The notes below the pieces were generated by a model. That model was not told the DNA's origin and did no database searches. It saw nothing but the letters and a program-made list of their open reading frames with translations. DNA of 64,000 nt from Streptomyces sp. NBC_00306 (GTDB lineage: Bacteria; Actinomycetota; Actinomycetes; Streptomycetales; Streptomycetaceae). Shown in pieces: positions 34,268 to 42,062 of this stretch. The stretch covers positions 4,340,001 through 4,404,000 of the forward strand of contig NZ_CP108032.1 of assembly GCF_036169555.1 (NCBI RefSeq). The letters run 5' to 3'. Every line of letters starts with the position of its first letter. The stretch's first letter is position 1. Made by a program: the position numbers and the translations under genes.

Positions 34268-36493
34268 GTGAAGCACCCCGACGACGAGAACGAACTGTTC
34301 AACCGACTCGAAGCCGAGATGTCGGCCGACTCCGGGGGCGAGGTAGTCGACCTCGACAAAGCACGGTCGGCCCGTACCGAGTCGGCCGACCCGACTGCCC
34401 GACCCGACTCCGACCCGTCGGCCGACTCCGGCGCGGACCGGTCGGGTACCGAGTCGCCCGACCCGACCGCACCCGTGATGGTCGACCAACCGGCCCCGAC
34501 CGCCACCGGTCCGGGCTACCTTGGTCGGCTCGCTGGCGCGCACCGCCGGGCGGTCGTTCCCGAGTGGCTGCGCTCGCTCACGGAGCTGCGGACCGCTACT
34601 GAATGGGTGGCCCGCCACTACGCCCACGCTGCCGGATATCACGCGCTGCGTGCCCCGGTCTACGCCGCCCGGCTCGCCCTGCAAGCCCCGACCGGTGCCG
34701 CGCGGTTCGTGGGCGGCACGATGCGGTGGGTGGCCGACCGTGAGGGTGAGCCGGTCCGACTCGCCGCGGTCCGGCGTGAGGACGCGGCGGAGTACCTGAA
34801 GCTGTCGCGGCAGCGCGATGGACGGGTCCGACTGCGCGCCCTCGTTGCGGTGCTCGCCATGTTCGTCGGCCTGGGGGCCGCGCTCGCCATGTACGTGCTC
34901 GCCCCCGGCTGGCTTCAGGCGGTGTCGGTGAGCGCGGTTGTGATGGCGCTCGGGTTCGCCGGACAGCAGGCAGATGCCCCGGTCATCCACCGCGCGGTGG
35001 AGCTGCCCAAGGCAGTCAAGCTCACCAGTGACATCGTGCTGCGGGCGCTCGGGGCGCTCGGCGTCCCCGCCATCAACCAGGCGCAGGCCAAGGGACGGGA
35101 CGGGTTCGAGTTCACCGCCCCGATCACCCGCGACGGTCCCGGCTGGCGTGCGGAGGGCAACCTCCCGTACGGGGTCACGGTGACCGACGTCATCGAGCGT
35201 CGCGACCGGCTCGCTTCCGGCCTGCGCCGCCCGCTCGGGTGTGTGTGGCCCGAGGCGGTGCCGGATGAGCACACCGGTCACCTCGTGCTGTGGGTCGGGG
35301 ACCAGGACATGTCTCGCGCCAAGCAGCCCAAGTGGCCGCTACTGAAGTCGGGTTCGGTGGACCTGTTCAAGCCGGTCGCCTACGGCACCGACCAGCGCGG
35401 ACGCTGGGTCGAAGCGACGCTCATGTACATCGCGGGCGTCATCGGCGCCATCCCCCGCATGGGCAAGACCTTCCTGCTCCGTCTGCTGCTGCTCATCGCC
35501 GCCCTCGACCCGCGGGCAGAGCTGCACACCTACGACATGAAGGGCACCGGAGACCTTGACCCGGTCGGCGACGCTGTCTCTCACCGGCACGCCGCGGGTG
35601 ACGACGACGAGTCCGTCACCTACTGCCTGAACGACTTCCGGGCACTGCGCGAGGAACTGCGGCGCCGCACCAAGGTGATCCGCTCGCTTCCGCGGGATGT
35701 CTGCCCGGAGTCGAAGGTGACCAGCGTCCTTGCCGACAAACGCTCCCTGGGCCTGCACCCGATCGTGATCGGAGTGGATGAGTGCCAGGTGCTGTTCGAG
35801 CACCCCGAGCACGCCAAGGAGTTCGAGGAGATCGCAACCGACCTGGTCAAGCGCGGTCCGGCCACCGGCATCGTGCTGCTGCTCGCCACGCAACGACCGG
35901 ACGCCAAGGCGCTGCCCACCGGCATCAGCGCGAACGCTTCGGCCCGCTGGTGCCTGAAGGTCATGGGCCAGCTCGAAAACGACATGGTGCTCGGCACGTC
36001 CGCCTACAAGCGGGGCGTGCGCGCCACCATGTTCGCCTGGGGTGACAAGGGCATTCACTACTTCGTCGGTGAAGGCTCAGACGCCCGGATCGTGCGCTCC
36101 GTCTACGTCGACGGCCAGGGTGCCGACGCCATCGGCGCTCGTGCCCGCCGCCTGCGCGAGGAAGCGGGCACCCTGTCCGGGCACGCGCTCGGGGAGGCAC
36201 CCGAGCCGGTCACCAGCGCGTATGACCTGCTGCGCGACATCCTCGCCGTTGTGCCGGCCGATGAACCCAAGGTGTGGTCCGAGACCGTCGTCGCCCGGCT
36301 CGCAGAGCTGCGCGAGGAGATCTACGACGGCTGGGACCCCGAGGGACTGGCCGCGGCCCTGAAGCCGCACGGCGTCTCCACCATCCAGGTGGGCCGCCGG
36401 GTCAAGGGCAAGGTCGTCAACCGGCGCGGCATCGACCGATCCCACATCGTCGCCGTGATTGCGGAGCGTGACGGAAAGCGTGACGCGGGCTGA
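34268..36493 (+). CDS. FtsK/SpoIIIE-type conjugative DNA translocase (A)
   Basis: TraB/TraSA-type proteins move double-stranded plasmid DNA between mycelia as a hexameric pump. The 741-aa protein has an acidic N-terminus, two membrane helices near residues 195-230 (ALVAVLAMFVGLGAALAMYVLAP), Walker A AIPRMGKT near residue 395, Walker B PIVIGVDECQVLF near residue 498 and the LLATQRPDAKALP sensor region. The C-terminus (WSETVVARLAELRE...GLAAALKPHGVSTIQVGRRVKGK) is a winged-helix-like DNA-recognition domain. The GTG start follows GGAAAGGA. The clt-like palindromes begin ten bases after its stop. Confidence 0.93.
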   Translation: MKHPDDENELFNRLEAEMSADSGGEVVDLDKARSARTESADPTARPDSDPSADSGADRSGTESPDPTAPVMVDQPAPTATGPGYLGRLAGAHRRAVVPEWLRSLTELRTATEWVARHYAHAAGYHALRAPVYAARLALQAPTGAARFVGGTMRWVADREGEPVRLAAVRREDAAEYLKLSRQRDGRVRLRALVAVLAMFVGLGAALAMYVLAPGWLQAVSVSAVVMALGFAGQQADAPVIHRAVELPKAVKLTSDIVLRALGALGVPAINQAQAKGRDGFEFTAPITRDGPGWRAEGNLPYGVTVTDVIERRDRLASGLRRPLGCVWPEAVPDEHTGHLVLWVGDQDMSRAKQPKWPLLKSGSVDLFKPVAYGTDQRGRWVEATLMYIAGVIGAIPRMGKTFLLRLLLLIAALDPRAELHTYDMKGTGDLDPVGDAVSHRHAAGDDDESVTYCLNDFRALREELRRRTKVIRSLPRDVCPESKVTSVLADKRSLGLHPIVIGVDECQVLFEHPEHAKEFEEIATDLVKRGPATGIVLLLATQRPDAKALPTGISANASARWCLKVMGQLENDMVLGTSAYKRGVRATMFAWGDKGIHYFVGEGSDARIVRSVYVDGQGADAIGARARRLREEAGTLSGHALGEAPEPVTSAYDLLRDILAVVPADEPKVWSETVVARLAELREEIYDGWDPEGLAAALKPHGVSTIQVGRRVKGKVVNRRGIDRSHIVAVIAERDGKRDAG

Positions 36494-36502
36494 GTGTCCG
36501 GG

Positions 36503-36592
36503 GCCGCTAGCGCTAGCGGCACACCCCGCTAACGTTAGCGGCTCCGCTAGCGCCCCAAACCCGCTCTGATCAGGCCGCTAGCGGATAGCGGC
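36503..36592. repeat. CCGCTA palindrome cluster after tra (candidate clt of A)
   Basis: Within 90 bases stand GCCGCTAGCGCTAGCGGC (36503-36520), CCGCTAACGTTAGCGG (36526-36541), CCGCTAGCG (36544-36552) and GCCGCTAGCGGATAGCGGC (36574-36592). TraB proteins of Streptomyces recognise short repeats (clt) at or just after the tra gene. Motif and place fit. Confidence 0.65.
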
Positions 36593-36634
36593 CCACCTGC
36601 GGAAACCCCTGAGAGCCGCCTGGAAGGGCCCGTC

Positions 36635-36892
36635 ATGACCCCTGCCCTGCTCGCTATCACCCTGATTCTCGGCGTAACGCTGTGTTACGTCGCCGTGTGT
36701 GCCGCCTCGCCGTTCGGCAACTGCCGCAAGTGCAACGGCTGGGGCTTCCAGATGAAGACCGACCGCAAGGGCCGCCAGAAGCGCGGCAAGGACTGCCGCC
36801 GCTGCAAGGCCACCGGCAAGCGCATACGCGTAGGCCGCTGGCTCTACAACCGTTGGGCCCGCATCTACCGCGCGGGCACCGACACCCCCTGA
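36635..36892 (+). CDS. small membrane protein with DnaJ-like zinc motif
   Basis: The 85-aa protein has an N-terminal membrane helix (LLAITLILGVTLCYVAVCA) followed by CRKCNGWGF and CRRCKATGK, resembling the CxxCxGxG zinc modules of DnaJ. A basic tail follows. It is probably a spread (Spd) protein; small Spd proteins are typical here. Element B lacks it. Confidence 0.7.
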   Translation: MTPALLAITLILGVTLCYVAVCAASPFGNCRKCNGWGFQMKTDRKGRQKRGKDCRRCKATGKRIRVGRWLYNRWARIYRAGTDTP

Positions 36893-36906
36893 CCGGAAGG
36901 CTCCCG

Positions 36907-37102
36907 ATGATCCTGAACATCTCCGCCGTGTTGCTGTTCGGCGCTGCATCTGCCCTTGCCGTCAAGACCAAGTCCGCCGGAGGGGGGCTCGGCCATCGTG
37001 TTGTTCCTCTTCGGGTTCTTCGTCGCCGGGACCGGCGCGTACGAGCCCATCCACAACCTCGTGCAGGCGTCCGCCGACGCCCTGTCCGCCCTTGGCAACT
37101 GA
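36907..37102 (+). pseudogene. small Spd-like membrane gene, frameshifted at a G6 run
   Basis: Starting at ATG 36907 the frame encodes MILNISAVLLFGAASALAVKTKSAGG, then breaks at six consecutive G at 36982-36987. In the next frame the sequence continues sensibly as SAIVLFLFGFFVAGTGAY and ends ...SADALSALGN with TGA at 37100-37102. Removing one G restores a 64-aa two-helix membrane protein. It is either a real mutation, a slippage-regulated gene or a sequencing error. Confidence 0.7.
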
Positions 37103-37114
37103 AGGAGGCTCGCT

Positions 37115-37576
37115 GTGCACGAGCACGCCAACCTCGTACCCGGCCGTCGTGAGGCGACCGTGGAAGTCCACCGGTCGACTCCGCTCGCCCCGGTGCCGTC
37201 GGCGCCGGTCGTACCGGTACAGCCGGGCACCGTCCCGTCGGTGGCGAGTGTCGTCCTGCCGGACGGCCGCATCGTCACCGGCTACGCCCTCGAACCCGCC
37301 AAGCCCGAACCCGTCGCGGCCAAGCCGCCTGTCTCCCGCGTGGCAGTGAACATCGCCCTCGGGGGCATCGGGTTCGGTGCCGTCTGCGGAGGGCTATTCC
37401 TGGTGACCGCGTTCATCACCGCGCTGACCGCGCTCATCACTCAGCTCATCACCCTTGCCGCCGTCATCTTCGGTGGCTGGGTCGCCGTGCAGGTCTTCAG
37501 CGCGAGCGGCCACGGCAGCGGGACCACGGTCAACATCCGCAAGGCCGTCTTCAAGCGCAACCACTTCCACGGCTAG
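37115..37576 (+). CDS. SpdB-type spread protein (A)
   Basis: A 153-aa protein with a proline/valine-rich first half (VASVVLPDGRIVTGYALEPAKPEPVAAKPPVSR), two membrane helices (VNIALGGIGFGAVCGGLFLVTAFI and LITQLITLAAVIFGGWVAVQVF) and a basic end NIRKAVFKRNHFH. Spd proteins assist spread of the element through septa of the recipient mycelium. It is clearly homologous to 53365-53829 in element B. The GTG start follows GAAGGAGG. Confidence 0.82.
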   Translation: MHEHANLVPGRREATVEVHRSTPLAPVPSAPVVPVQPGTVPSVASVVLPDGRIVTGYALEPAKPEPVAAKPPVSRVAVNIALGGIGFGAVCGGLFLVTAFITALTALITQLITLAAVIFGGWVAVQVFSASGHGSGTTVNIRKAVFKRNHFHG

Positions 37577-37586
37577 CTACGCCCGA

Positions 37587-37621
37587 GGCGGGCGCCGTCT
37601 CACCACAAGCCTGCGCCCGCC
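37587..37621 (+). terminator. hairpin between spdB and prim-pol gene (A)
   Basis: GGCGGGCGC at 37587-37595 pairs with GCGCCCGCC at 37613-37621. A hairpin of different sequence sits at the same place in element B, supporting a conserved boundary between the spread and replication genes. Confidence 0.5.
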
Positions 37622-37662
37622 CCGGTTCTCCAGTCCCTCCAAGAGAGCAGGAGACCTCCAGC

Positions 37663-37740
37663 ATGACCCAACGAGCGTCATTCGGCGAGGGCCGTCCGGC
37701 CCATGCCACCCCATCGAGCGCGTCGGGGGTGACGGCATGA
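37663..37740 (+). CDS. 25-aa leader peptide before prim-pol gene
   Basis: ATG at 37663, preceded by GCAGGAGAC, opens a 25-codon frame (MTQRASFGEGRPAHATPSSA...) whose TGA overlaps the ATG of the prim-pol gene as ATGA. Element B has MTQP at the equivalent place as the true prim-pol N-terminus. So this may be a former N-terminus split off by a frameshift, or a short leader that couples translation. Confidence 0.45.
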   Translation: MTQRASFGEGRPAHATPSSASGVTA

Positions 37741-38627
37741 ACCGCCACCTCCTTTACGCCGCCCTGGACGCCGCGGAGCAGGGATGGGCAATCCTCCCGC
37801 TGCGCCCCGGTGACAAGCGTCCGGCCCTCCACGGTGAAGACGTCTGCCCCGGCATCGGGGACTGCGCGGGCGGTCACCGCAAGTGGGAAGCGCGCGCCAC
37901 CCTCGACTCCGACCGCATCCGCCGCGCATGGGGCGACCTGCCGTTCAACGTCGGCATCGCGACCGGCCCGTCCGGGCTGGTCGTCGTCGACCTTGACATG
38001 CCCAAGCGCAAGAGCAGTGCGGACACGCCTAGCGGCGTGACGACCTTTCGTGCGCTCTGCGAGCGCGCCGGACAGGCCGTGCCCGCCACCCGCACGGTGC
38101 GGACAGCGAGCGGCGGGGTGCACCTGTACTTCACTGCCCCGCCGTGCGTCCGGCTCGGCAACACAGCCGGACGGCTCGGTAAGCGCATCGACACCCGCGC
38201 GTGGGGCGGCTACGTCGTTGCCCCCGGCAGCCTCACCCCCACGGGCGCCTACGCGGTCATCAACGACGCGCGGCCCACACCGCTGCCGGAATGGCTGTAC
38301 GCCCGCCTGGCGGTTCGTCAGACTTCGCGGGCAATAACGGCTGCCCTGTCGTCCGTGCGGGCGTCCAGCTACGCCGCATCGGGCTTGAACGCAGAAACCG
38401 CGTCCGTACGTCAGGCCCCGGAGGGCGAGCGCAACGCCACGTTGCTGCGGGCGGCGCGAGCCTTGGGGCGGTTCATCGCTTGGGGCGACCTCCCCAGGGA
38501 GCAGGTTGAGGAGGCTCTTCAGTGGGCGGGGGAGCAGGCCGGTCTCTCGCCGCGGTCGTGTGAGGCGACCATTCGCAGCGGTCTGAACTGGTCGATCGCT
38601 CGCAACGGTCAGCGGAGGGCGGCATGA
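37737..38627 (+). CDS. bifunctional DNA primase/polymerase (prim-pol) protein (A)
   Basis: The 296-aa protein starts LLYAALDAAEQGWAILPLRPGDKRPALHG, the standard prim-pol opening, with the metal-binding VVVDLDMP near residue 80 and TASGGVHLYFTAPP near residue 120. The C-terminus (LLRAARALGRFIAWGDLPREQVEEALQWAGEQAGLSPRSCEATIRSGLNWSIA) is a conserved helical extension. It probably initiates replication of the excised circle, with the DUF3631 ATPase encoded two genes on. It is closely homologous to 53917-54831 in B. Confidence 0.9.
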   Translation: MNRHLLYAALDAAEQGWAILPLRPGDKRPALHGEDVCPGIGDCAGGHRKWEARATLDSDRIRRAWGDLPFNVGIATGPSGLVVVDLDMPKRKSSADTPSGVTTFRALCERAGQAVPATRTVRTASGGVHLYFTAPPCVRLGNTAGRLGKRIDTRAWGGYVVAPGSLTPTGAYAVINDARPTPLPEWLYARLAVRQTSRAITAALSSVRASSYAASGLNAETASVRQAPEGERNATLLRAARALGRFIAWGDLPREQVEEALQWAGEQAGLSPRSCEATIRSGLNWSIARNGQRRAA

Positions 38628-38980
38628 GCGCCCTTCCCCGCCCACCCCTGAAGAGCCCTCCCGTCACCCCGACCGGTCCGGGCGTCGCCGTACAAGCCGC
38701 GCCGGGTCCTGCCGTGGGCGAGCCGAAAGGCGCCGCCCGCGAGGGCGTCCGAACTGCTCTTCGTCCTAACCCGCACCGAGGCGAAGGCCGGTACCCGATT
38801 GCGTGGCTGTGCATCTCCGCACCGCGCGGCGCCGTGCCTACCGCCACCTCGAAGTGCCTGTGCGGCAGGGACCGCAGCGCCGTCGGTCACACGAAGGTGC
38901 TCGCCCTGATCGAAGACCACACCGCCCACCGCGACGCATGCCCGCTCCGCACCAACCAGGAAGGGAGGCAGGCGGCATGA
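38624..38980 (+). CDS. small cysteine-containing AICE protein (A)
   Basis: A 118-aa protein, coupled by ATGA on both sides, with a disordered N-terminal half and a CLCGRDRSAVGHTKVLALIEDHTAHRDAC segment whose cysteines and histidines could bind zinc. Homologue in element B at 54828-55190 with the same C-terminal pattern. Function unknown; it is always wedged between the prim-pol and helicase-like genes. Confidence 0.75.
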   Translation: MSALPRPPLKSPPVTPTGPGVAVQAAPGPAVGEPKGAAREGVRTALRPNPHRGEGRYPIAWLCISAPRGAVPTATSKCLCGRDRSAVGHTKVLALIEDHTAHRDACPLRTNQEGRQAA

Positions 38981-40152
38981 GCGACAACCCGCCGGCACCC
39001 GCCATGGACGGCTCCGCACTGCTCGATGAGGTGGAAGCCTTCCACCGACGCTTCAACATCTTCCCCCTCGAAGCCGCGTACGTCGCCGTGACGCTGTGGG
39101 ACGCGCACGCGCACCTGCTCGACTGCTTCGACTCCACCCCGCGGCTCGCGTTCCTCTCCCCGGAGCCTGGCTCCGGCAAGTCCCGCGCGCTGGAGATCGT
39201 GGAAACCCTCGTGCCGCAACCGATGGTCGCGGTCAATGCATCCGCATCCGCGCTCTTCCGCGCGGTGTCCGGGATGGAGGGACGGCCCACGATCCTGTTC
39301 GACGAGATCGACACCATCTTTGGCCCCAAGGCCGGAGAGAACGAACAACTCCGCGGCTTTCTGAACGCCGGTCACCGACGTTCTGGCGTCATGTGGCGCT
39401 GTGTGGGTGACGGGTCCAATCAGCAAGTACAGGAGTTCCCGTCGTTCTGCGGTGTCGCGGTCGCCGGGCTCGGCTCGTTGCCGGACACGATTCTTACCCG
39501 CTCGGTCATCGTCCGCATGCGCCGCCGCGCGCCGAATGAGCAGGTGGAGCCGTTCAGGCAACGCATCCACGAGAAGGAAGGCCACGCGCTGCGTGACCGG
39601 CTCGCCACCTGGGCACAGTCCATCGGCCACTTGGTCGACGGGGTGTTCCCGGTTCTGCCGGAGGGCATCAGCGACCGGCCCGCGGACGTGTGGGAACCCC
39701 TGCTCGCCGTGGCGGATGCGGCGGGAGGCGCGTGGCCGGAGCGGGCCCGCACCGCGTGCATTGAGCTGGTGAACGCGGCCAAGACCAGCGACAAGGGGAG
39801 CGTCGGTATCCGACTGTTGACCGACCTGCGCGACTACGTGTTCAACGGCATCGACCGCCTGCCCACCGTCGCCATCCTCGACAGGCTGCACAGCCTCGAA
39901 GAGGCGCCGTGGGCGGACATGAGCGGCAAGCCGCTCGATGCCCGCGGGCTGTCGCGGATGCTGCGGGAGTACATGACTGCGGACAACACCCCCATCGCGG
40001 CCCGCAACATCAAGGCTGGCGGGAGCGTCATGAAGGGCTACTACGCGAGCGATCTGCACGACGCGTGGCAGCGCTACTGCCCACCCCCCGCGGAAAGTGC
40101 GCTACTTCCGCTACCTCCGCTACCGGGCAGCTCAGAGGCGGTTTCCGGGTAG
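38977..40152 (+). CDS. DUF3631 P-loop ATPase, replication partner (A)
   Basis: The 391-aa protein has Walker A SPEPGSGKSRALE near residue 62 and Walker B TILFDEIDTIFG near residue 104. The DUF3631 domain follows (ERARTACIELVNAAKTSDKGSVGIRLLTDLRDYVF, then a winged-helix-like LDARGLSRMLREYM). These proteins act like replicative helicases beside prim-pol proteins. Element B instead uses a DUF3987 protein in the same slot. The 3' end of the gene overlaps the first iterons. Confidence 0.87.
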   Translation: MSDNPPAPAMDGSALLDEVEAFHRRFNIFPLEAAYVAVTLWDAHAHLLDCFDSTPRLAFLSPEPGSGKSRALEIVETLVPQPMVAVNASASALFRAVSGMEGRPTILFDEIDTIFGPKAGENEQLRGFLNAGHRRSGVMWRCVGDGSNQQVQEFPSFCGVAVAGLGSLPDTILTRSVIVRMRRRAPNEQVEPFRQRIHEKEGHALRDRLATWAQSIGHLVDGVFPVLPEGISDRPADVWEPLLAVADAAGGAWPERARTACIELVNAAKTSDKGSVGIRLLTDLRDYVFNGIDRLPTVAILDRLHSLEEAPWADMSGKPLDARGLSRMLREYMTADNTPIAARNIKAGGSVMKGYYASDLHDAWQRYCPPPAESALLPLPPLPGSSEAVSG

Positions 40153-40266
40153 CGGCAAGCCACTTGGCATCCGCTACCGCAGAACCCATCCGCTACCGCT
40201 ACCCCTATCCGCTACCTGGATCATGCCCCTGACCTGGGCGGTAGCGGAGGTAGCGGAAGTAGCGGA
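40108..40266. repeat. CCGCTACC iterons (candidate origin of A)
   Basis: CCGCTACC-type units stand in forward orientation at about 40108, 40117, 40170, 40189, 40195 and 40209, and in reverse (GGTAGCGG) at about 40148, 40240, 40249 and 40258. The forward and reverse groups face each other around 40225. Position after the replication genes fits a binding array for the initiator. Confidence 0.65.
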
Positions 40267-40320
40267 CCTGACAGGAAGGGGGCCACCGCCCCCTCAGCCC
40301 TGCCGAGGAGGCACCGCCGC

Positions 40321-40530
40321 ATGGCCACCGTTGCTGGACCTGCCGAACAGCTCCTCTACCGCCCCGAAGAGGCGGCCAAGGCTCTCAGGATCGGACGTTC
40401 GATGGTCTACGAGGAGATTCGCCTCGGACGACTTCAGACCGTCCGCATCGGCCGTCGCCGTCTCGTGCCGCCGGAGTACATCGAGCGGTACGTCGAACTC
40501 CTCAAGCGCGAGGCAGAAGCCACCGCCTGA
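40321..40530 (+). CDS. xis: excisionase, HTH_17 type (A)
   Basis: The 69-aa protein is a MerR-like winged helix: LLYRPEEAAKALRIGRSMVYEEIRLGRLQTVRIGRRRLVPPEYIERYVELL. This is the usual AICE Xis, needed with Int for excision. It lies 73 bases before int, separated from it by a strong hairpin. Confidence 0.88.
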   Translation: MATVAGPAEQLLYRPEEAAKALRIGRSMVYEEIRLGRLQTVRIGRRRLVPPEYIERYVELLKREAEATA

Positions 40531-40551
40531 ACTTCCCATCACCCGACTTCC

Positions 40552-40582
40552 ACAGGGCCGCGCCCTTCAGGCGCGGCCCTGT
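40552..40582 (+). terminator. hairpin between xis and int (A)
   Basis: ACAGGGCCGCGCC at 40552-40564 pairs perfectly with GGCGCGGCCCTGT at 40570-40582 (13 bp, five-base loop). Placed between xis and int it could let the two be expressed at different levels. Element B has an equivalent at 57372-57405. Confidence 0.7.
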
Positions 40583-40603
40583 CCCATGGAGGCACGACAG
40601 AGC

Positions 40604-41809
40604 ATGACCGACACCCCAAAGCGCGCCCAAAGGGCAGGCCATGGTGCGGACACCATCTATTGGGACCCGGCCAAGAAGAGTTTCGTGGGGGCCGTCTCTC
40701 TGGGACACGGCCCGAACGGCAAGCGCCGTCGACCGAAGGTGTACGGCAAGACGAAGACCGAAGTTCGCCAGAAGATCCGGGACTTGAAGAAGGAGGTGCA
40801 GACCGGCGTCAAGGCGCCGGCCAACTACACCGTCGCCGACGCGGTGAACGACTGGTTGGAGCGCGGTCTTAAGGGGCGCGACGAGAAGGGCACCATCGGC
40901 AAGAACCGCTCGATGGCGAACAAGCACCTGATCCCGTTCATCGGCAAGGCCAAGCTGAAGGAACTCAGCGCGGACGACGTCGACGACTGGTTGGACGACA
41001 GGGCCGAATTCCTCGCGACGCGAAGCCTGCGTGACCTGCTCGCCATCCTGCGCCGCTCCATCGCGCATGCTCAGCGCCGGGACAAGGCCGCGCGCAACGT
41101 GGCCCTTCTCGTCACTGCACCGGAGGGGCGCCCTGGCCGACCGAGCAAGGCACTGAACTTGGAGGAGGCGAAAGCCGTACTCATTGCCGCTCGCCCGTCA
41201 CGGCTGTACGCCTACCTCGTGCTCTCGCTCCTCAGTGGGGTTCGAACGGAGGAGGCACGCCCCCTGACGTGGGATCACGTCTACCTGTCGCCGAAGGACG
41301 GCATCCCGCCGCACGTCGCGGTGTGGCGTTCGGTGCGCAAGCACGGTGAGACGAAGACCAGGAAGAGCCGCCGGACCATTGCTCTGCCCAAGCAGGTGGT
41401 CGACGTCCTCGAAGAGCACATGCGATGGCAGAAGCAGGAGCGGGCATCGAGAGGGATGGAGTGGAGCCCGACCGGCCGCGTCTTCACCACCCGGAGCGGC
41501 GAGCCGCTCGACGCGGCCAACGTCCGGCGCGACTTCAAGGCCATTGTGAAGAAGGCCGGACTGAAGCCTGAGTGGACCCCGCGGGAGCTCCGGCACAGCT
41601 TCGTGTCCCTGCTCTCCGACCACGGCATCCCCTTGGAGCGGATCGCGCTCTTGGTCGGTCACAGCAGTCAGGCGACCACAGAGGCGGTCTACCGCAAACA
41701 GCTCCGGCCCGTGATCACGCAGGGTGCCGAAGCGATGGACGACATCTTTGCCGAAGATCAGGAAGGGGAGGACACGGAGGGCCAGGAAGAGGGCGACGCG
41801 GTGGCCTGA
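40604..41809 (+). CDS. int: tyrosine recombinase integrase (A)
   Basis: The 401-aa protein has an N-terminal arm-binding region (KSFVGAVSLGHGPNGKRRRPKVYGKTKTEV), a SAM-like core-binding domain (residues 72-160) and a catalytic domain with R214 (SGVRTEEAR), R330/H331 (ELRHSF), H353 (VGHSS) and the nucleophile Y363 (EAVYRKQL). All catalytic residues are present. It should recombine the 43-bp tRNA-Pro core 83 bases downstream. The ATG at 40604 is preferred; an ATG six codons upstream is in frame. Confidence 0.93.
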   Translation: MTDTPKRAQRAGHGADTIYWDPAKKSFVGAVSLGHGPNGKRRRPKVYGKTKTEVRQKIRDLKKEVQTGVKAPANYTVADAVNDWLERGLKGRDEKGTIGKNRSMANKHLIPFIGKAKLKELSADDVDDWLDDRAEFLATRSLRDLLAILRRSIAHAQRRDKAARNVALLVTAPEGRPGRPSKALNLEEAKAVLIAARPSRLYAYLVLSLLSGVRTEEARPLTWDHVYLSPKDGIPPHVAVWRSVRKHGETKTRKSRRTIALPKQVVDVLEEHMRWQKQERASRGMEWSPTGRVFTTRSGEPLDAANVRRDFKAIVKKAGLKPEWTPRELRHSFVSLLSDHGIPLERIALLVGHSSQATTEAVYRKQLRPVITQGAEAMDDIFAEDQEGEDTEGQEEGDAVA

Positions 41810-41818
41810 CCAAATGCG

Positions 41819-41840
41819 TTTGGCCCCCTGTTTGGCCCCC
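41819..41840. repeat. tandem TTTGGCCCCC pair, right end of element A
   Basis: TTTGGCCCCC at 41819-41828 and 41831-41840, 52 bases inside the right core, matching the doubled motif at 26726-26748. In the circular form the two pairs would flank the core as arm sites. Confidence 0.6.
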
Positions 41841-41850
41841 AGGGCATGAA

Positions 41851-41884
41851 AGAGGCCCATTCGCGATCACGCGAATGGGCCTCT
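41851..41884 (-). terminator. element A terminator for the restored tRNA
   Basis: AGAGGCCCATTCGCG at 41851-41865 pairs perfectly with CGCGAATGGGCCTCT at 41870-41884 (15 bp, four-base loop), eight bases from the middle att core. It may also stop int transcription from the other side. Confidence 0.75.
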
Positions 41885-41891
41885 GACCAGC

Positions 41892-41934
41892 GTCGGGGTG
41901 GCGGGATTTGAACCCACGACCTCTTCGTCCCGAA
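41892..41934. repeat. middle attachment core (attR of A / attL of B)
   Basis: The second identical 43-bp tRNA-Pro 3' core. It is shared between the two elements, as expected when a second AICE inserts at the same site. It is not a full tRNA: the 5' half is missing. Confidence 0.92.
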
Positions 41935-42032
41935 TTAGGCCCTGTAAGATCACCGACTTGGCGGGCGCATCAAAGGTGCAGATCAGAGTGTTGCGATGCG
42001 TCGGACTCCGTTGGTGTTTCGGGGCCGGCAAC

Positions 42033-42062
42033 TCAAGATCGTCTCCAAGACTTCTCCATAGA
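42033..42062. repeat. tandem TTCTCCA-type pair, left end of element B
   Basis: The block TCAAGATCGTCTCCAAGA plus CTTCTCCATAGA lies 99 bases inside the left core and matches, with five substitutions, the block at 58953-58982 near the right core, in the same orientation. Candidate integrase arm sites of B. From 41935 to 42653 there is otherwise no credible gene. Confidence 0.55.

Larger units (their letters stand above)
26580..41934. mobile_element. AICE element A (15.3 kb) in tRNA-Pro
   Basis: The element is bounded by two copies of the 43-bp core (26580-26622 and 41892-41934) and holds a full AICE set: regulators, DUF2637 membrane protein, FtsK/TraB translocase, Spd protein, prim-pol replicase, DUF3631 ATPase, Xis and Int, with Int next to the right att. 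Cargo is an HTH/P-loop/repeat protein. The left part (27.3-30 kb) has visibly lower GC and more A/T-ending codons than the backbone. Apart from one frameshifted small gene it looks functional. Confidence 0.88.

Noticed and set aside
38803..40152. 449-aa version of the DUF3631 protein
   Set aside because: The extension overlaps the upstream gene in another frame; the ATG at 38977 couples by ATGA.
40108..40266. CRISPR array
   Set aside because: Units are 8 bp in both orientations with irregular spacing and no cas genes. The same reason excludes 53180-53343 and 56731-56990.
40097..41809. 570-aa integrase reading from 40097
   Set aside because: The added N-terminus translates the iterons and the xis gene out of frame; the int start at 40604 follows a ribosome site.
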